Shown piece by piece: positions 41,262 to 50,797 of a DNA stretch of 64,000 nt. How positions within the stretch are numbered: position 1 is the first letter of the stretch; each line of letters opens with the position of its first letter. The DNA is from Microbispora sp. H11081. Its GTDB lineage: Bacteria; Actinomycetota; Actinomycetes; Streptosporangiales; Streptosporangiaceae. The notes below the pieces were generated by a model. The model ran no database searches. It saw nothing but the letters and a program-made list of their open reading frames with translations, and was not told where the DNA came from. The position numbers and the translations under genes are program-made. The stretch lies in assembly GCF_012999535.1 (NCBI RefSeq), contig NZ_JABBWV010000011.1, positions 1 through 64,000 of the forward strand. Reading direction: 5' to 3'.

Positions 41262-43565
41262 TCAGACGGCGATTCGTACCAGATCGCCGGGGAGCCGCTG
41301 CTCAGTGCCGGGCGAGGCATCCGCGCGGTGCAGGCACAGCAGGTCGTCGGCGACTCTCGCGACCGGCTCGATCCAGCCCTGCGCTCGGTGCACCTCCCTC
41401 ACGCCCTTCGGCGTGACATGAAGGATCCGCGACGTGTTCTTCTCCTCCCCGGAGACCGCCAGCCACAGGGACTCGCCGTCGGCGATGACCCGGGGGCGTT
41501 CAGCATGGAGCCTGGAGGCCAGATGCCCGAGCAGGCGGGTGCGGGGCTCCGACGCCAGCGTACGGAGCGTCTCCGCCGCGGCGTCATAGTGGCGAATCGA
41601 CCACCCCTTCGCGGGGACGACCGTGTCCATGCCGATGGCGTACATCTCCCCGCCCGCTGGAAACCAGCGCAGCGCCGCCCCCCTCTTACGCGGAGCCAGG
41701 GCCACGGGAGGCTGTGGCGCGGCGTCGATCTCGAGTCCCGCGCTCGTGGAGACGAACCACTTGTCGTCGTGCACCACCACCTGCTGCAGCCAGTTGGGGC
41801 TGCGGCGCTCGACGCGTCTGATCTTCCCACCGGGCTGGACCATGCAGAGGACCTGCCAAGCGGTGAAGTTCTGATGGACACCGCCGAAGAAGCTCTTCCT
41901 CGAGCTGAACTGACCGAGCACCACCACGCACCCGGATGCTCCGCCGGTGAGAGCGGGTGCGCCGCCCGTCGGGCTGTCCTGGTCGAACAGCCGCCGCTGC
42001 TGGTTGTCCTCGTTCACAAACCAACGGGCCGAGTCGCCAAGGAGCATCGAGGGCGTCTCCTGGACGAAGAACTCGCCGAGATCGATCTCGATCATGGACA
42101 TGTCCGCCGTCTCCCCCCACGGCAGGCCGACGGAACTGCTCACCGCGGTCGGTGGCCTGGATTGGAAGAACGCCCAGCCGGTACGCCCCTCGGCCAAGAC
42201 CTGTACCTTCCCCATGGCGGGCAGCCGCCGCCCCGACCGGATGATGAGTTCCGGCGTCAACGTGCGAACCCACGTGCCGTCGGGGAGCCGCTCGGCCACC
42301 ACCACGCCCTCGTCCGAAACCGCCCAGTCGGCGATTGAACCGAACCTCAGTTCGCGATCCACTTCCATCGACACGTCCAGATGGCGGAGGAAAACGTTTC
42401 CTCCCTCCTCCAGGCAGACCGCGTAGATGCCCCCGGCGGCGGAACGGACCTCCAGCACGTTACGCAGCACCGGACCGGATTGATCACTTTTGCTGAAGGT
42501 CGATCCCAGGCGTGCGGCGCCAAGTGCGACGACGGTCTTGGGGTCGTCGGACGTGCGCACGAGATCCCCGTGCCTCTCGCTGAGGATCTGGTGGACCAGT
42601 GGCATGCGACTGGCCCCTCCGGTCAGGAAGATTCCGGCCAGATCACCACGCGTCGTCTTGGCGCGCTTCAAGGTGTCGTCGAGAATTTCGGCGGTGCGAG
42701 CGAGGTCGGCCTTGACCATTCCGTCCAGGTCGCCCCTTGTGATCCTGACGTCCGCGTCGGCTTCCGAGATGTACTGGCTCGCCACTTCGAATGCCGAAAG
42801 CGTCTCCTTCGCGATACGGGCCTCGTCCAGAATGGCGGCCGCGGTGGCCAGGTACTTCCGGTCGGGGTTACTGTTAAGTTCGGCGACGAACTCCGGCCTG
42901 CTCTGCTCCAATTGCCGGCTGAAGAATTCGTACACGCGCTCGTCGAAGACCTCGCCCCCGATGGCGTCGTCGCCCCCCGGCACGCCGACGGCCTTGAAAT
43001 CCGCTCCGTCCGCCTCCAGGACGGCGGTGTCGAACGTGCCGCCGCCGAGGTCATAGACCGCCACCCGCTTGCCCCCGCTCACGCGGTGGGCCGACGCGTA
43101 ATGAAGCGCGGCGGCCACCGGTTCGTCGATGACCACGACGCGCGCCTGCGGCACCGCGGCCCGCCCTGCCGCCTTGAGGACGTCCCTCCGTTCGGCCGTC
43201 CACGCGACCGGGCAGGTCAGCACCAGACAGGAGGGATCGGCGCCGTCGAACCGCCGCCGCCCTTCGTCGACGAAGAGAGCGAGGATCGCCTGCAGTGCGT
43301 CGGAGACCTCGACCGCGACGCCGCCGAGAAGCAGGCTGCCTTTGCCGACGTACCGCTTGGGGTTGCGCTCCGCCCGCTCCGGGTAACGGGCGATCGACCG
43401 CTGTGCCACCCGTCCGGCGATGAGGACGCCCTGCTCGCTCAGCAGAACCGTCGACGGGATGCGTTTCTCCCCGCCGATCTCGATGATCTCCGGCTCTCCG
43501 CCCGTACTTATCGCCGCGGCAGAGAAACTGGTTCCGAGATCGACACCGAGGCACCACACCGCCAT
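41262..43565 (-). CDS. Hsp70-like protein with beta-rich C-terminal half
   Basis: The 767-residue protein has an Hsp70 nucleotide-binding domain (about 1-356): GVDLGTSFSAAA (7-18), VYDLGGGTFD (170-179) and FLTGGASRMP (313-322). Instead of the usual substrate-binding domain and lid, residues about 380-767 form a Trp/Val/Gly-rich region that looks like a beta-propeller (repeated ...WFVS, ...LWLAVSG, ...RILHVTPKG). ATPase motifs look intact. ATG 43565 follows AAGGGGG. It probably couples ATP-driven switching to a non-standard ligand-binding module, together with the convergent GrpE-like protein. Confidence 0.85.
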   Translation of the reverse strand: MAVWCLGVDLGTSFSAAAISTGGEPEIIEIGGEKRIPSTVLLSEQGVLIAGRVAQRSIARYPERAERNPKRYVGKGSLLLGGVAVEVSDALQAILALFVDEGRRRFDGADPSCLVLTCPVAWTAERRDVLKAAGRAAVPQARVVVIDEPVAAALHYASAHRVSGGKRVAVYDLGGGTFDTAVLEADGADFKAVGVPGGDDAIGGEVFDERVYEFFSRQLEQSRPEFVAELNSNPDRKYLATAAAILDEARIAKETLSAFEVASQYISEADADVRITRGDLDGMVKADLARTAEILDDTLKRAKTTRGDLAGIFLTGGASRMPLVHQILSERHGDLVRTSDDPKTVVALGAARLGSTFSKSDQSGPVLRNVLEVRSAAGGIYAVCLEEGGNVFLRHLDVSMEVDRELRFGSIADWAVSDEGVVVAERLPDGTWVRTLTPELIIRSGRRLPAMGKVQVLAEGRTGWAFFQSRPPTAVSSSVGLPWGETADMSMIEIDLGEFFVQETPSMLLGDSARWFVNEDNQQRRLFDQDSPTGGAPALTGGASGCVVVLGQFSSRKSFFGGVHQNFTAWQVLCMVQPGGKIRRVERRSPNWLQQVVVHDDKWFVSTSAGLEIDAAPQPPVALAPRKRGAALRWFPAGGEMYAIGMDTVVPAKGWSIRHYDAAAETLRTLASEPRTRLLGHLASRLHAERPRVIADGESLWLAVSGEEKNTSRILHVTPKGVREVHRAQGWIEPVARVADDLLCLHRADASPGTEQRLPGDLVRIAV

Positions 43566-43630
43566 CCCAGCCCCCTTGGCACGTTACAACGATCAATTCG
43601 CCGCGATGGTCGCCTAGTTCTCGGCCTCTC

Positions 43631-43644
43631 GCAACAATTGTTGC
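43631..43644. promoter_or_regulatory. 14-bp perfect palindrome upstream of the Hsp70-like gene
   Basis: GCAACAATTGTTGC is self-complementary and lies 66-79 bp upstream of the Hsp70-like start, inside the 224-bp gap behind the second Hsp70-like gene. The position suits a repressor or activator site in a promoter of the minus-strand gene. Confidence 0.45.
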
Positions 43645-43789
43645 CGAAGTGATGCATCCGACGCGATATGTCAGGCCGCGGCCGCACGGCCGTCAGAACA
43701 ATCTGCTCGGATATCGGAGCACGACGAGACATGACCGGCGCGGCCACAGCCGGAGGAGGAAATAAACGACTGGGACGGCACGGACAAGG

Positions 43790-45016
43790 TCAGACCTCCT
43801 CGCTGGAGCGTTCCGTCAGGCCGTAAGTCGCGGCGACGGGATTCCAGAATTCGAGGAAGGCGGTCTTCTCGCTGACGGCCGTCTCCGAGTATTGATGACC
43901 GCTCTGGGTTTCGTCACGGTCAGCGAGCTCACCGTAGCAGTCCATCCCGTACGACCGGCCCGCCTCGTAGTAGGCCTCGTCCGCGGATTTGGACGCTTCC
44001 AGGAAGGCGATCAGGTGCTCCTGCAGCGTGGCCCCGTCCTCCAGGGCGTCGACCTCCAGACCGCGTGCGGTATCCAACTGCGCTCCACGCTCCTCGGCCT
44101 GATCGTTCATGGTCTCCAGCGCGTCCTCCATGCCGTCGTCACAGCGCTCAAGGGCGGTGTATGCCGAAATCACTTCGGACCGGGATAAAGCGCTCTCAGA
44201 CAGGAGCTCGTCGATCGCCTGAGCCTGAGCCCGAGCCCGTTCATCGGTATCGGTTTCGGTCTCGGTTGGTTCAGGATCGGTTGGTTCAGTCTCGGTTGGT
44301 TCTGTATGGGTTGGTGCGGGATTGGTATTGCTCGCACTGGACGTATGGGGGAACGAGGAGGATCCCGAGCCGGAGGACGAGCCTGCGTTCACCACCACCG
44401 CCACAAGCAGGGCGACCACGATTACTCCTACAGGGATGACGACGGCGATGGGAAACCGCCCCCTCTCCGGCCGTGGAGAAGGACCCGGGACAGATCTCTC
44501 CAGGAACTCCGATACCGAAGGAAGCCGCGCCGGTGAAGCCGGCGAAGATGGAGCCGGCGCCGAGACGTGGGCCGCCCCCAACCCGGAGTACGGAGGCAGT
44601 TGCGCACCGGCCTCGCGAAGATGCCGTCGCGCGAGGACCGCCGCGCCTCGAGCCGCGGCGTCCAGAGGCGGAACGAGTGCCGCGCTGTAGCTCGAACCCT
44701 CCGTGTCGGCCGCCGTGGCCGTCTCCACACTTTCCACGCGTAGTCGCGACTGGTCGAATCCGGCGCGTGACGCGGCTTCCATCACGTGGCGACGGCCCTC
44801 GGCTTCCCACGAGGCCGGTACGGCGATCACCACCATCCCGGGTTCCCCCGATAACCGGTTTTCCGCCCGCGATCGGAGGGAGCCGAGCACAGCCGCCGCG
44901 TCTTCGCCCTCCGTCGACTCGGGATCGCCTACGGGCACCACCGAACCGTCCGCTTTTCCTATCACAAGAGCCAAATGCGTAGTTCCGAACGCAATGCCGT
45001 AGACGAGACCATCCAC
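43790..45016 (-). CDS. Membrane protein with truncated Hsp70-like N-terminal lobe
   Basis: The 408-residue protein begins with the first strands of an actin/Hsp70 fold (GIAFGTTHLALVIGKADG, then MVVIAVPASWEAEGRRHV, residues 1-135). It lacks the second phosphate loop and the adenosine motif, so ATP hydrolysis is unlikely. A linker leads to one transmembrane helix (about 188-210) after PERGR, which predicts an inside N-terminus. Outside lie a Ser/Gly stretch, a Thr/Glu/Pro repeat (about 225-262) and a helical domain (about 265-400). It probably signals across the membrane with the neighbouring Hsp70 and GrpE-like proteins. Confidence 0.75.
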   Translation of the reverse strand: MDGLVYGIAFGTTHLALVIGKADGSVVPVGDPESTEGEDAAAVLGSLRSRAENRLSGEPGMVVIAVPASWEAEGRRHVMEAASRAGFDQSRLRVESVETATAADTEGSSYSAALVPPLDAAARGAAVLARRHLREAGAQLPPYSGLGAAHVSAPAPSSPASPARLPSVSEFLERSVPGPSPRPERGRFPIAVVIPVGVIVVALLVAVVVNAGSSSGSGSSSFPHTSSASNTNPAPTHTEPTETEPTDPEPTETETDTDERARAQAQAIDELLSESALSRSEVISAYTALERCDDGMEDALETMNDQAEERGAQLDTARGLEVDALEDGATLQEHLIAFLEASKSADEAYYEAGRSYGMDCYGELADRDETQSGHQYSETAVSEKTAFLEFWNPVAATYGLTERSSEEV

Positions 45017-45133
45017 GCCCGTATTCCTCTCTGGATGCAGATTATTCTTACACCGATACGCCAGGTATGTCTGGAGTGCTGGCGCGCGAGAGGGAATCTG
45101 ATGCTAAATCTAAATTTCGGAAGAAACACCCTC

Positions 45134-45323
45134 GGCCGCTGGTCGTGCAGCGCACCGGCTGGAGCGAATGGGCGGTCTACCGCATCGCGACCGCGCTGCT
45201 GCGGGAACTGGGCGAGCGCCGAGGTCGGGCTTCGCCAGGCCCGCCCTCGGCTTCATCGTTCACATGGGCGCCCCCCACCTCTCCAGCCGCGTACCACCAG
45301 CAGGTGAGCCGGCCGGTCGTGGG
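45134..45323 (+). pseudogene. Decayed recQ fragment
   Basis: Two pieces of RecQ are joined here. The first reads RPLVVQRTGWSEWAVYRIAT ALLRELGE, matching residues 43-70 of the intact RecQ at 50798, with the Walker A Lys lost (GKS became SEW). It runs straight into a piece matching the GLGFVVHVGAP and YQQVGRAGRG region, about 270 residues further on, with a frameshift inside (GFIVHMGAP and YHQQVSRPV lie in different frames). No function remains. It is in opposite orientation to the intact gene about 5.5 kb away. Confidence 0.75.
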
Positions 45324-45339
45324 CGATGACGTGCCGGAT

Positions 45340-45424
45340 ATTCACCGGATCGCAGGTGAAACAATCCACCCTCCGTAGGCATCCCCCCTATGACGCATTC
45401 ATCCACGGCCCCACGGAGAACGAC
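45340..45424 (+). promoter_or_regulatory. Conserved upstream block of the second Asp-repeat gene
   Basis: This is the counterpart of the block at 38661-38743. It starts immediately after the recQ fragment and keeps GGTGAAACAATC, GGCATCCC, TGACGCA and ATCCACG at almost identical spacing before the ATG. Conservation outside the coding region implies a shared promoter or regulator site. Confidence 0.6.
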
Positions 45425-46420
<996 letters not shown>

Positions 46421-46692
46421 TCCGCCTGAAAGGAAACGCTCGACGAATGCGAAACGCGTTATTCCGATCTAGTCGTCCTCGCGATCGCGCCAGCCGCCGT
46501 CGTTTTCGCGGTCCTCAGGCGCCAACGAGAAGGACGGCAGCGAACGCCCGTTCCGCAGGGCTCCGCAGGGGGTCCCGGATCGCCGAACGCATCACAACTG
46601 CCCCCCTAGTTCGTCTCCTCCTCTGCACACTTCGACGCTCTCGCCGATACTCTCGGCCCACACCTCTGAACCTGTTCGGGGAATGAACGGCC

Positions 46693-47028
46693 ATGACATT
46701 CGACCATGATCTCGGGCTCTATGAGCTCGGACCCGAGGAGCGGGAGGCGCTGCGGTGTCTCCTCTACGAAGTGGTTCCGCCGCCGACCGAGGAGGAGGGC
46801 GCCGCGATGTTCCATGCGACGACCCAGGCGGGAGAGGCCGATCACGATGCCTCACTCGACGGCGACGGAGCCGCGCTCGACCGCTTTGCCGATCAGCCCG
46901 GCTGGTGGGACCCCAGCCCGGAGTTCTCACACGAGGACGCGATCACGGACGACCGGCACCGCCCCGGCGACGGCTACGACATCTACGACGGCCACCACGA
47001 CGACTACGACTACGGCGCGGGCGGATGA
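46693..47028 (+). CDS. Small acidic protein before the dynamin pair
   Basis: This 111-residue protein is rich in Asp, Glu and His, with an N-terminal segment LYELGPEEREALRCLLYEVV that could be a helical pairing motif and a C-terminus of Asp/His/Tyr/Gly (DGYDIYDGHHDDYDYGAGG). No signal peptide or membrane helix is seen. Its stop overlaps the next start (ATGA), so it is translated with the dynamin genes. By position it could be a counterpart of IniB in iniBAC, but the sequences are not obviously alike. Confidence 0.7.
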   Translation: MTFDHDLGLYELGPEEREALRCLLYEVVPPPTEEEGAAMFHATTQAGEADHDASLDGDGAALDRFADQPGWWDPSPEFSHEDAITDDRHRPGDGYDIYDGHHDDYDYGAGG

Positions 47029-48893
47029 CGACCTCCCCATCCGACCGGCTCAAGGAGCTGTGCGCCGCCACCTCGGCGAAACTGGCCGACCAGACGCTGC
47101 GGGACCGGCTCGCCCAGGTGACCGCCCGCCTCGACGCGCCCTTGAAGGTGGCGGTGGCAGGCGCCGTGAGCAGCGGCAAGTCGACGCTGGTCAACGCGTT
47201 ACTCGGGTATCCCGTGGCGCTGGTCGCCCCCGGCGAGTGCACCCCATTCGTCACTCAGTACGAGTACGGCGCCGACCACGGCCGCGTCGATGTCGAATAC
47301 CGGGACGGCGGTGCCTCTGTGCATCGACTCGAGCCCGGCGACCGGCTGCCCGCGGATCTCGGCGCGCCAGCGAACAGGATCGCCCGGGTTCGGGTACAGC
47401 TGTCGGCGCCGGCGCTGCGGACGATCACGGTGGTCGACACCCCGGGCATGAATACCATCACCGCCCGGAACGAACGCGCCGCTCGTCAGCTGCTGTTCGG
47501 AACCACCGAGGACGACAACCGGGCACAGGCTCTGATCTACGTCCTGCGCTACCTCCAGCGTTTTGACGACGAGATCCTCACCGAGTTCCGGGGTCTGACC
47601 GACGCCTGCGGGATGACGTGTGTCAACACGCTCGCCGTGCTGAGCCAGGTCGACCGGCGCGGCGACGAGGAGGATCCGTGGCCCACGGCCCGGCGACTCG
47701 CCGCCAAGGCGTACGAGCAGCTGAGCACCGCGGTGTTCGACGTGGTCCCGCTGATCGGTCTGCTCGCGGAGTCCGCGCGGACCTCCACACTGGGGCCGGA
47801 AGAGCTGGCGGGCCTGCGGGCGCTGGCCGCACTTGACGACCGGGAGCTTGACTACCTGCTGCTCGACCTCGGGTACTTCGCCGAGTCCCCCACGCCGCCC
47901 GTGCCCGCGGATGTCAGGCGGCACCTGCTACGGCGTCTTCACAGGTACGGCATACGCGCCGCGGTTTCGGCCATCAGAAGCGGGCAGGTGACGAGCCTGG
48001 AGACGCTCCGCCGTACGCTGCTGGAGCACTCGGGCTTCGACGCGACTACGTCGTCCGGCACCGGGACCGTAGCAGCCGGGACTGTGGCCGCCGGGCTCGC
48101 CCATTTCGCCCGCAGGGCGGACCATCTCAAGTCCATGGACGCCATCGGCCAGCTGAAGCGGCTGGCACAGGCGCCCGCGCTCGGCTTAGACCGCACCGTG
48201 CTCGACGCGCTGGCGGCCGAGCTCGATGAGGCCCGGCCGATCGCGGCCGACCTCGGCGAACTACGGATCTTCGCTGCGATGGAGGCCGTGGGACGCGGCA
48301 AGCTCGTGTTGAGCGGCGAGATGCAGGCGGAGCTGCTCCAGCTGGCCCGGTCCGACGATCCCACCGAGCAGCTTGGCCTCCCGTCCGGCGCGTCCCGCGC
48401 GGAGGTGTCGGCGGCGGCCGTGTCCGCGGCGGCCCGGTGGCGCGGGCTCGCCATGATGGCCAACGGTCGCGCTGCCCGGGAACGGGCCCACGAGGTCATG
48501 CAGGTTCTGGAGAACCTGGCATCGTCTCCGGGCGGCCGGGCCGAAGCGGCGCCGACGGTCCACCCGCGCGTGCCGGCCCTGCCGGTCGACGCCGAGGCGG
48601 TACGGCGCCTGCTCGCCTCCCCGCTGCTGCCCGCCGAGGACAGGGGGGCGCTGGACCGCCTGACGTCCGGCGCCGATGCCGCCGCCCAGGTGGGAGCACC
48701 AGCCGGTGCGACGCCGTTCGATGTCGCGGCGCTCGCGGCGGCGCTCAGTGCGCGCTTCCGGATGCTCAAGCAACGTCCTCTCCCGCTGACCGTGCGACGC
48801 GCGGCGGAGACGATCTGCGACGTCTACGCCGCGATCTCATTCGTTTTTCGAGAGGGCGAGCAAGGAGCCACGACGCATGCCGACGACCGCTGA
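47025..48893 (+). CDS. Dynamin-like GTPase (first of pair, IniA/IniC-like)
   Basis: The 622-residue protein starts at ATG 47025. The GTPase domain (about 35-290) has the P-loop GAVSSGKST (46-54), switch I CTPFVT (72-77) and switch II DTPGM (138-142). The usual TKxD is replaced by SQVD near 207, so base selectivity may differ. The rest is long alpha-helical stalk (about 290-620) without a clear membrane segment. Bacterial dynamins bend or fuse membranes, usually as two adjacent genes, as here. It overlaps the next gene by 17 bp. Confidence 0.88.
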   Translation: MTTSPSDRLKELCAATSAKLADQTLRDRLAQVTARLDAPLKVAVAGAVSSGKSTLVNALLGYPVALVAPGECTPFVTQYEYGADHGRVDVEYRDGGASVHRLEPGDRLPADLGAPANRIARVRVQLSAPALRTITVVDTPGMNTITARNERAARQLLFGTTEDDNRAQALIYVLRYLQRFDDEILTEFRGLTDACGMTCVNTLAVLSQVDRRGDEEDPWPTARRLAAKAYEQLSTAVFDVVPLIGLLAESARTSTLGPEELAGLRALAALDDRELDYLLLDLGYFAESPTPPVPADVRRHLLRRLHRYGIRAAVSAIRSGQVTSLETLRRTLLEHSGFDATTSSGTGTVAAGTVAAGLAHFARRADHLKSMDAIGQLKRLAQAPALGLDRTVLDALAAELDEARPIAADLGELRIFAAMEAVGRGKLVLSGEMQAELLQLARSDDPTEQLGLPSGASRAEVSAAAVSAAARWRGLAMMANGRAARERAHEVMQVLENLASSPGGRAEAAPTVHPRVPALPVDAEAVRRLLASPLLPAEDRGALDRLTSGADAAAQVGAPAGATPFDVAALAAALSARFRMLKQRPLPLTVRRAAETICDVYAAISFVFREGEQGATTHADDR

Positions 48894-50769
48894 ACCTGTG
48901 ATGAGCGTCCTGCGGCTGGCGAACGAGGTGAACGCCCTCGCCAGGAGGTACGGCCGCGACGACCTTTCGGAGATTCTCACCAGGGTGGCGGCCCGCTGGA
49001 AGGAGGACGTGACGACCGTCGTCGTCGCGGGCGCGCAGAAACGCGGCAAGAGCCGGCTGGTCAACGCGTTGGTCGGCAGGCCGGGCCTGCTTCCCGTCGA
49101 CGCCGACGTGGCCACCAACTGCTGCCTCAGCCTTCGGCACGGACCCGCCCTCAGCGCAGTGGTGACCGACCAGATCGCCGGTAGCTTCTCCATCGATCCC
49201 GAGCAGCTCGCCGACTACGCGTCGGTGATCGGCGATCCCGGCAAGCGCCGGGACGTGGTGAGCGTGGACATCACCCTGAACCACCCTCTCCTGGAGGGGG
49301 TGCGGCTGGTGGACACCCCCGGCGTGGACAGCCTCACCCTGGGCCATCGCCAGGTGACCGTCGCGATGCTCCAGCGGGCCGACGCGTTGCTGTTCACCCT
49401 CAGCGCCCAGGACCAGCCTGTTCTCCGCCACGAACTGGAGTTTCTGGCCCAGGCCGCCCAGCGGGTCCAGGCCATCGTCCTCGTCCTGACCAAGGTGGAG
49501 GACAGCGAGAACTGGCAGAGCCTGCTCGCGGAGAACCGCCGCCGCCTGGCCGCCTTCATCGCCGAATCGGGCGGATCGTCGCTACGGCCGCTGGCCGACG
49601 CGCCCTGGATGCCGGTCAGCGCCAGGCTGTACGAAGCCGCCACGGCCTACCGCGCCATGGGCGACGAGCAGCGGGCCGACGAGCTGCGAGCCCGTAGCGG
49701 CATGATCGCGCTGGAGGCCTATGTGCGGCGCTGTGCGGGCGGGCGGGAGCTGGCGAGAAGCGCCACCGTGCTCTCGGCCGCCGTCTCGGTGCTGTCCGCG
49801 ATGGCCACGGTGGCGGAGGACGACATCGCGGTCGGCTCCGATGGCGGCAAGGACGCGGCCGCCCGTCTCGCCGACGTCGAGAAGGCGTTGGAAGACCTCG
49901 CGGCGAAGACCCGTGATCGGAAACTGCGGAGCGTGGTCAACCAGTTTCTCGGCCAGGAGGTCGCCGCGCTGGTCCGGGCACGCCTCACGGACATTCGCCT
50001 GCCGTACGAACAGGCCATCGGTGAGCTAAAGACCTCCGCCAAAATCGACGCCTACCTCGCCCAGCTCTCCGACAGCCTGGAGCGCTCTTTGCAAGCCGCG
50101 TGGGAGGAGATCCTGGACGAGGTGCACGTGCTGATCTCCACGGCGCTCAACGAGTTCCTCGGCTCACTAGGTCTCGACGAGTCCGAGATCGACCTCGCCC
50201 GGGTCGCCATGCCGAAGCTGCGGCCACGGGAGCTGCGCATCGACCCTGCCGCCACCGGAGGCTTCGACGTGGTACGCGAGGGGATTCCCGCCGTGTCGAT
50301 GGCGGCCTCCCTGGGCCTGCTGGTGGCGGTGCATCTGAACCCCGCCGGATTCGTGGTCGGACCCGTGCTGGCCGCCGCGGTGCTTGTCAGACGAAGGCAG
50401 TGGGAAAAGGTGCAGCGCAGCCAGACCGAGCTGCGGCGGCTGTTGATCGAGCAGTTCGCCCAGGCCACCACCGACCTCACGGTCGCCCTTCAGCGGGAGG
50501 TGGCGAACTGGCGAACGAAGATCGAGCAGGTCGCCGATGACGCGCTGGCTAAGCAGCGCCGCGAGCTGGAGACGCGCCGTGCCGAGCTGAGAGCGGCCGC
50601 GAATGGGAACGCAGCAGGCCGGGGCCAGGGCCGGGCGTCGGCCGCCGAGCGGCTGGCGGCGGTCACCACGCTCACTCGGCGCGCCGAGGCCCTGCGCGCC
50701 GAGGTCGCCGGCGCCGTCAACTTGATGGCAGATCGCGATGATGGAACAGAAACACGACCTGGCCGATGA
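48877..50769 (+). CDS. Dynamin-like GTPase (second of pair, membrane-inserting)
   Basis: The 630-residue protein starts at ATG 48877 behind AAGGAG. Its GTPase domain has the P-loop AGAQKRGKS (51-59), DTPGVD (146-151) and TKVED (205-209). Long helices follow, then a hydrophobic hairpin (about 470-505, VSMAASLGLLVAV and VVGPVLAAAVLV) that should insert into the membrane, and a coiled-coil tail (about 510-620). One partner with a membrane paddle and one without suggests a heteromeric dynamin as in IniA/IniC. It is the last gene before the convergent recQ. Confidence 0.88.
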   Translation: MPTTAEPVMSVLRLANEVNALARRYGRDDLSEILTRVAARWKEDVTTVVVAGAQKRGKSRLVNALVGRPGLLPVDADVATNCCLSLRHGPALSAVVTDQIAGSFSIDPEQLADYASVIGDPGKRRDVVSVDITLNHPLLEGVRLVDTPGVDSLTLGHRQVTVAMLQRADALLFTLSAQDQPVLRHELEFLAQAAQRVQAIVLVLTKVEDSENWQSLLAENRRRLAAFIAESGGSSLRPLADAPWMPVSARLYEAATAYRAMGDEQRADELRARSGMIALEAYVRRCAGGRELARSATVLSAAVSVLSAMATVAEDDIAVGSDGGKDAAARLADVEKALEDLAAKTRDRKLRSVVNQFLGQEVAALVRARLTDIRLPYEQAIGELKTSAKIDAYLAQLSDSLERSLQAAWEEILDEVHVLISTALNEFLGSLGLDESEIDLARVAMPKLRPRELRIDPAATGGFDVVREGIPAVSMAASLGLLVAVHLNPAGFVVGPVLAAAVLVRRRQWEKVQRSQTELRRLLIEQFAQATTDLTVALQREVANWRTKIEQVADDALAKQRRELETRRAELRAAANGNAAGRGQGRASAAERLAAVTTLTRRAEALRAEVAGAVNLMADRDDGTETRPGR

Positions 50770-50797
50770 GCGCGACCGGCCGTACCCCATCAGGCGG

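Noticed and set aside
45067-45378. A 103-codon open frame as a possible small gene
   Set aside because: It reads through two fused RecQ pieces in a mixed frame, so it is better explained as a pseudogene remnant.
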